Below, piece after piece: positions 5,102-6,602 of a stretch of DNA of 6,602 bases. Source of the DNA: Spirochaetaceae bacterium. GTDB lineage: Bacteria > Spirochaetota > Spirochaetia > DSM-27196 > SLAA01. The stretch is taken from NCBI GenBank assembly GCA_003564775.1, contig PXEI01000409.1:1-6602 (forward strand), in the 5' to 3' direction. Both the position numbers and the translations under genes were made by a program. Numbering within the stretch: position 1 is the stretch's first letter; the number at the start of each line of letters is the position of its first letter. The notes under the pieces are model-generated. The model was not told where the DNA came from, did not search any database, and saw only the letters and a list, made by a program, of their open reading frames with translations.

Positions 5102-6385
5102 TTAGTCGCCTCGGCGCAGCAACCATGTTTGCAGACGCGACTCAAGCGAGTCGGCTCCGCCAACTCCGGTGGCCCGGTCATGAAAAAAGGGCAGTATCAC
5201 TGCGGCACGTAGATCGGGCCAGTAACTGGGTAGTCGGTGGGGGAACTGCAAATGCTCAGGCGGGGGGATGCGTCCGGACAGGTACGAGTAGTGGCGTGGG
5301 AAAATGCTCTCATTTACGGCAGTTCGCGAGGAGAACCCACCGGCAATGCCAAAACTTCGCAGTCGTTTCCTCAGTGAGTCTACAATTATTCGCTCCTGGT
5401 TGACAGGATCCAGCAGCCAACTGGCCAGGGTCTCGGCTCCGGTTGTGTTGCCCGCACGCGGTACACCAATATGTACAATCTCATCGAGCACAGGAAGCCT
5501 GCCGTCCTGCGTGGGCCAGCGGAACTCCAACTCGGATCTGAAGGCTGCTGGCTGTAACGCAAACCCAGAGGCCGTGTTGTAGGCAAAGAGAATGCGGTCA
5601 CGGATGAGAAGCTGTTGTTTAGGATCATTGAGATACCGGCGTTCGAACTGACGCTCGGTATCAAGCCCTCCGTTTGTGTCGTTGACCCATGATGCCAGTT
5701 GTTCACCGATCTGGTCGGGAAGCTCCCGGTTCCAGTCAAAGCTTTCAAGTCCGGAGTGGTGGAACTCCAGTCCCTGAAGGCGTGCAAAGAGGTAAAGAAA
5801 CTCATGATCCCAGCGTGGAGAAAAACCAATATGGGTCGGACGTTCGCCGGAGTGGCGGTTAAACTGTCCCCCTCGCTCACGCATCTCATCCAGTCCAATG
5901 TAGATTTCCGTGCCTGGTTGCGTACCGGAGGTCGCAGGATGTTTGTAGCTAATGAGAGGCAGGTCAAAAGAAAGGGGTATGAAGAGCAGTCGGCCGTCGA
6001 TCTGCCCGGTCTTGAGAAGATCCGAGTAGAAGCTACCGGCGCCCCCGGCTGCCTCCAGAACGGAATCCAGTACGCGGAAACGGTCGGCGCTCCGAATGTC
6101 GGTCGGTAACCGCGCTATGATGATGTCCGGCTCGCGCCTGGTTGTGCGTAAGAGCCGCAATGGGTCTTCGTGGTACTCAAGCTCGGCAAAGTACTCAGTT
6201 TGATCGGAGTTGAAGAGCTCCAGATAGGCAGCTATCTCAGGCCGGTCGGTCCAGACAACCACCGACTGCGTTCTTCTCCCGGAACATGCGGCAAAAAGCA
6301 GCAAAAGCACTCCTGCGAGCAGGAGCCTGAGAATACGATAAGCGGTTCTCGGGCGGCCTCGCCACGCGAGACCGCGCTTTTGCAC
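5102..6385 (-). CDS. Lipoprotein resembling an ABC-type extracellular solute-binding protein
   Basis: The product has 427 residues from the GTG at 6385. A basic N-terminus, a hydrophobic run LRLLLAGVLLLLFAAC and Cys34 form a type II signal peptide with lipobox LFAAC. The mature protein should be lipid-anchored. It then begins VVVWTDRPEIAAYLELFN (42-59), the first beta-strand and helix typical of cluster-1 sugar-binding proteins. The stretch LLFIPLSFDLPLISYK (133-148) and the late block ETLASWLLDPVNQERI (318-333) also match that fold, where the latter corresponds to the usual A-x-x-F-x-x-F-L segment. The last part contains LPSYWPDLRAAV (385-396). The ligand cannot be predicted, and permease genes are absent. 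The start is ambiguous: the GTG at 6385 begins one base after the upstream stop and has a weak AGG 8 nt before it. The GTG at 6403 would overlap the upstream gene by 17 nt and add 6 residues with no visible ribosome binding site. Translational coupling to the aminotransferase gene is likely in either case. It may instead be a lipoprotein with a non-transport role. Confidence 0.8.
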   Translation of the reverse strand: MQKRGLAWRGRPRTAYRILRLLLAGVLLLLFAACSGRRTQSVVVWTDRPEIAAYLELFNSDQTEYFAELEYHEDPLRLLRTTRREPDIIIARLPTDIRSADRFRVLDSVLEAAGGAGSFYSDLLKTGQIDGRLLFIPLSFDLPLISYKHPATSGTQPGTEIYIGLDEMRERGGQFNRHSGERPTHIGFSPRWDHEFLYLFARLQGLEFHHSGLESFDWNRELPDQIGEQLASWVNDTNGGLDTERQFERRYLNDPKQQLLIRDRILFAYNTASGFALQPAAFRSELEFRWPTQDGRLPVLDEIVHIGVPRAGNTTGAETLASWLLDPVNQERIIVDSLRKRLRSFGIAGGFSSRTAVNESIFPRHYSYLSGRIPPPEHLQFPHRLPSYWPDLRAAVILPFFHDRATGVGGADSLESRLQTWLLRRGD

Positions 6386-6386
6386 G

Positions 6387-6602
6387 TTACGAGCCTGTTG
6401 CACTGAGTTTTTCGGCTGCCTGGAAAATGGCCGTGTAGAGCTCGGGAAGCTGGTCTACATCGACGCTCGAGTACGCTACCCGAAGATATCCACCCGCAAT
6501 CGAAATGGTACCGATTCCTTCATCGAGCAGTGAAAGTCGCAGGTGCTCGGCGTCTATACCTCTACAACGAAAGCTCATGAAGTAACCGGAGTTGAAGGGA
6601 AG
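6387..6602 (-). CDS. Class I/II PLP-dependent aminotransferase, C-terminal fragment cut by the window edge
   Basis: Only the last 71 residues are present; the 5' end lies beyond base 6602. The segment begins PFNSGYFMSF, continues with GIDAEHLRLSLLDEGIGTI and then LRVAYSSVDVDQLPELY. This is the end of the small domain of fold-type I aminotransferases, and the Arg in LRVAYSS (residue 41 of the fragment) is the expected binder of the substrate alpha-carboxylate. The lysine that binds PLP would be in the missing part. The enzyme would transfer an amino group between an amino acid and a 2-oxoacid, with specificity unknown. It ends in TAA at 6387, one base before the GTG at 6385 of the lipoprotein gene, so the two are probably co-transcribed. 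Confidence 0.85.
   Translation of the reverse strand, partial: LPFNSGYFMSFRCRGIDAEHLRLSLLDEGIGTISIAGGYLRVAYSSVDVDQLPELYTAIFQAAEKLSATGS

Noticed and set aside
5386..5967. Open frame of 193 codons on the minus strand
   Set aside because: It lies entirely inside the lipoprotein gene on the same strand in another frame, has no ribosome binding site and its translation shows no recognisable domain.
5699..6109. Open frame of 136 codons on the plus strand
   Set aside because: It is antisense to the lipoprotein gene, with no recognisable domain and no start signals. It is a shadow of the coding strand.

Overview
The window looks like chromosomal DNA of a free-living bacterium with roughly 54% G+C. 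A Spirochaeta-like spirochaete fits best. The basis is the style of the FecR-domain secreted protein, the loose lipobox of the solute-binding lipoprotein, the CheD/chemoreceptor-like pair and an MsmX/UgpC-type ATPase standing alone. This is inference, since no rRNA or other taxonomic marker is present.

Layout from left to right: (1) A plus-strand gene (23-1231) encodes an exported FecR-domain protein with a helical C-terminal half. (2) Tail to tail with it, sharing the four bases CTAG as both stop codons, lies a minus-strand chemotaxis pair. The upstream gene (1833-3635) encodes a soluble 600-residue coiled-coil protein with two degenerate chemoreceptor hairpin-tip motifs. The downstream gene is cheD (1228-1818), a receptor glutamine deamidase. 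The first gene's stop codon lies inside the Shine-Dalgarno sequence of cheD, so the two are probably co-translated. (3) A strong hairpin terminator (3736-3755) separates this pair from a minus-strand sugar-ABC-transporter ATPase of the MsmX/UgpC/MalK type (3799-4914). The ATPase has its own leader with two promoter candidates, each with a perfect TTGACA -35 box. (4) Upstream of that leader, on the same strand, is a lipoprotein resembling an ABC solute-binding protein (5102-6385). It follows almost without a gap the 3' end of a class I/II aminotransferase gene that is cut by the window edge (6387-6602). No permease genes are present.

How the parts may work together: the CheD and receptor-like proteins belong to chemotaxis signal processing. 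Both end in the tripeptide TLF, and the receptor-like protein's last five residues (EFTLF) match the loose consensus of the C-terminal CheR/CheB docking pentapeptide. Between its two hairpin motifs it carries a QDxxxQ motif with the same Asp/Gln spacing as the CheZ phosphatase active site. This combination of a membrane-free, double-tip receptor-like scaffold, a possible phosphatase motif and an adjacent CheD with a tailed C-terminus is the most unusual content of the window. The ATPase is probably a shared energiser for carbohydrate permeases encoded elsewhere.

No tRNA, rRNA, CRISPR array, insertion sequence or phage gene was seen. No gene-free stretch exceeds 300 bases.
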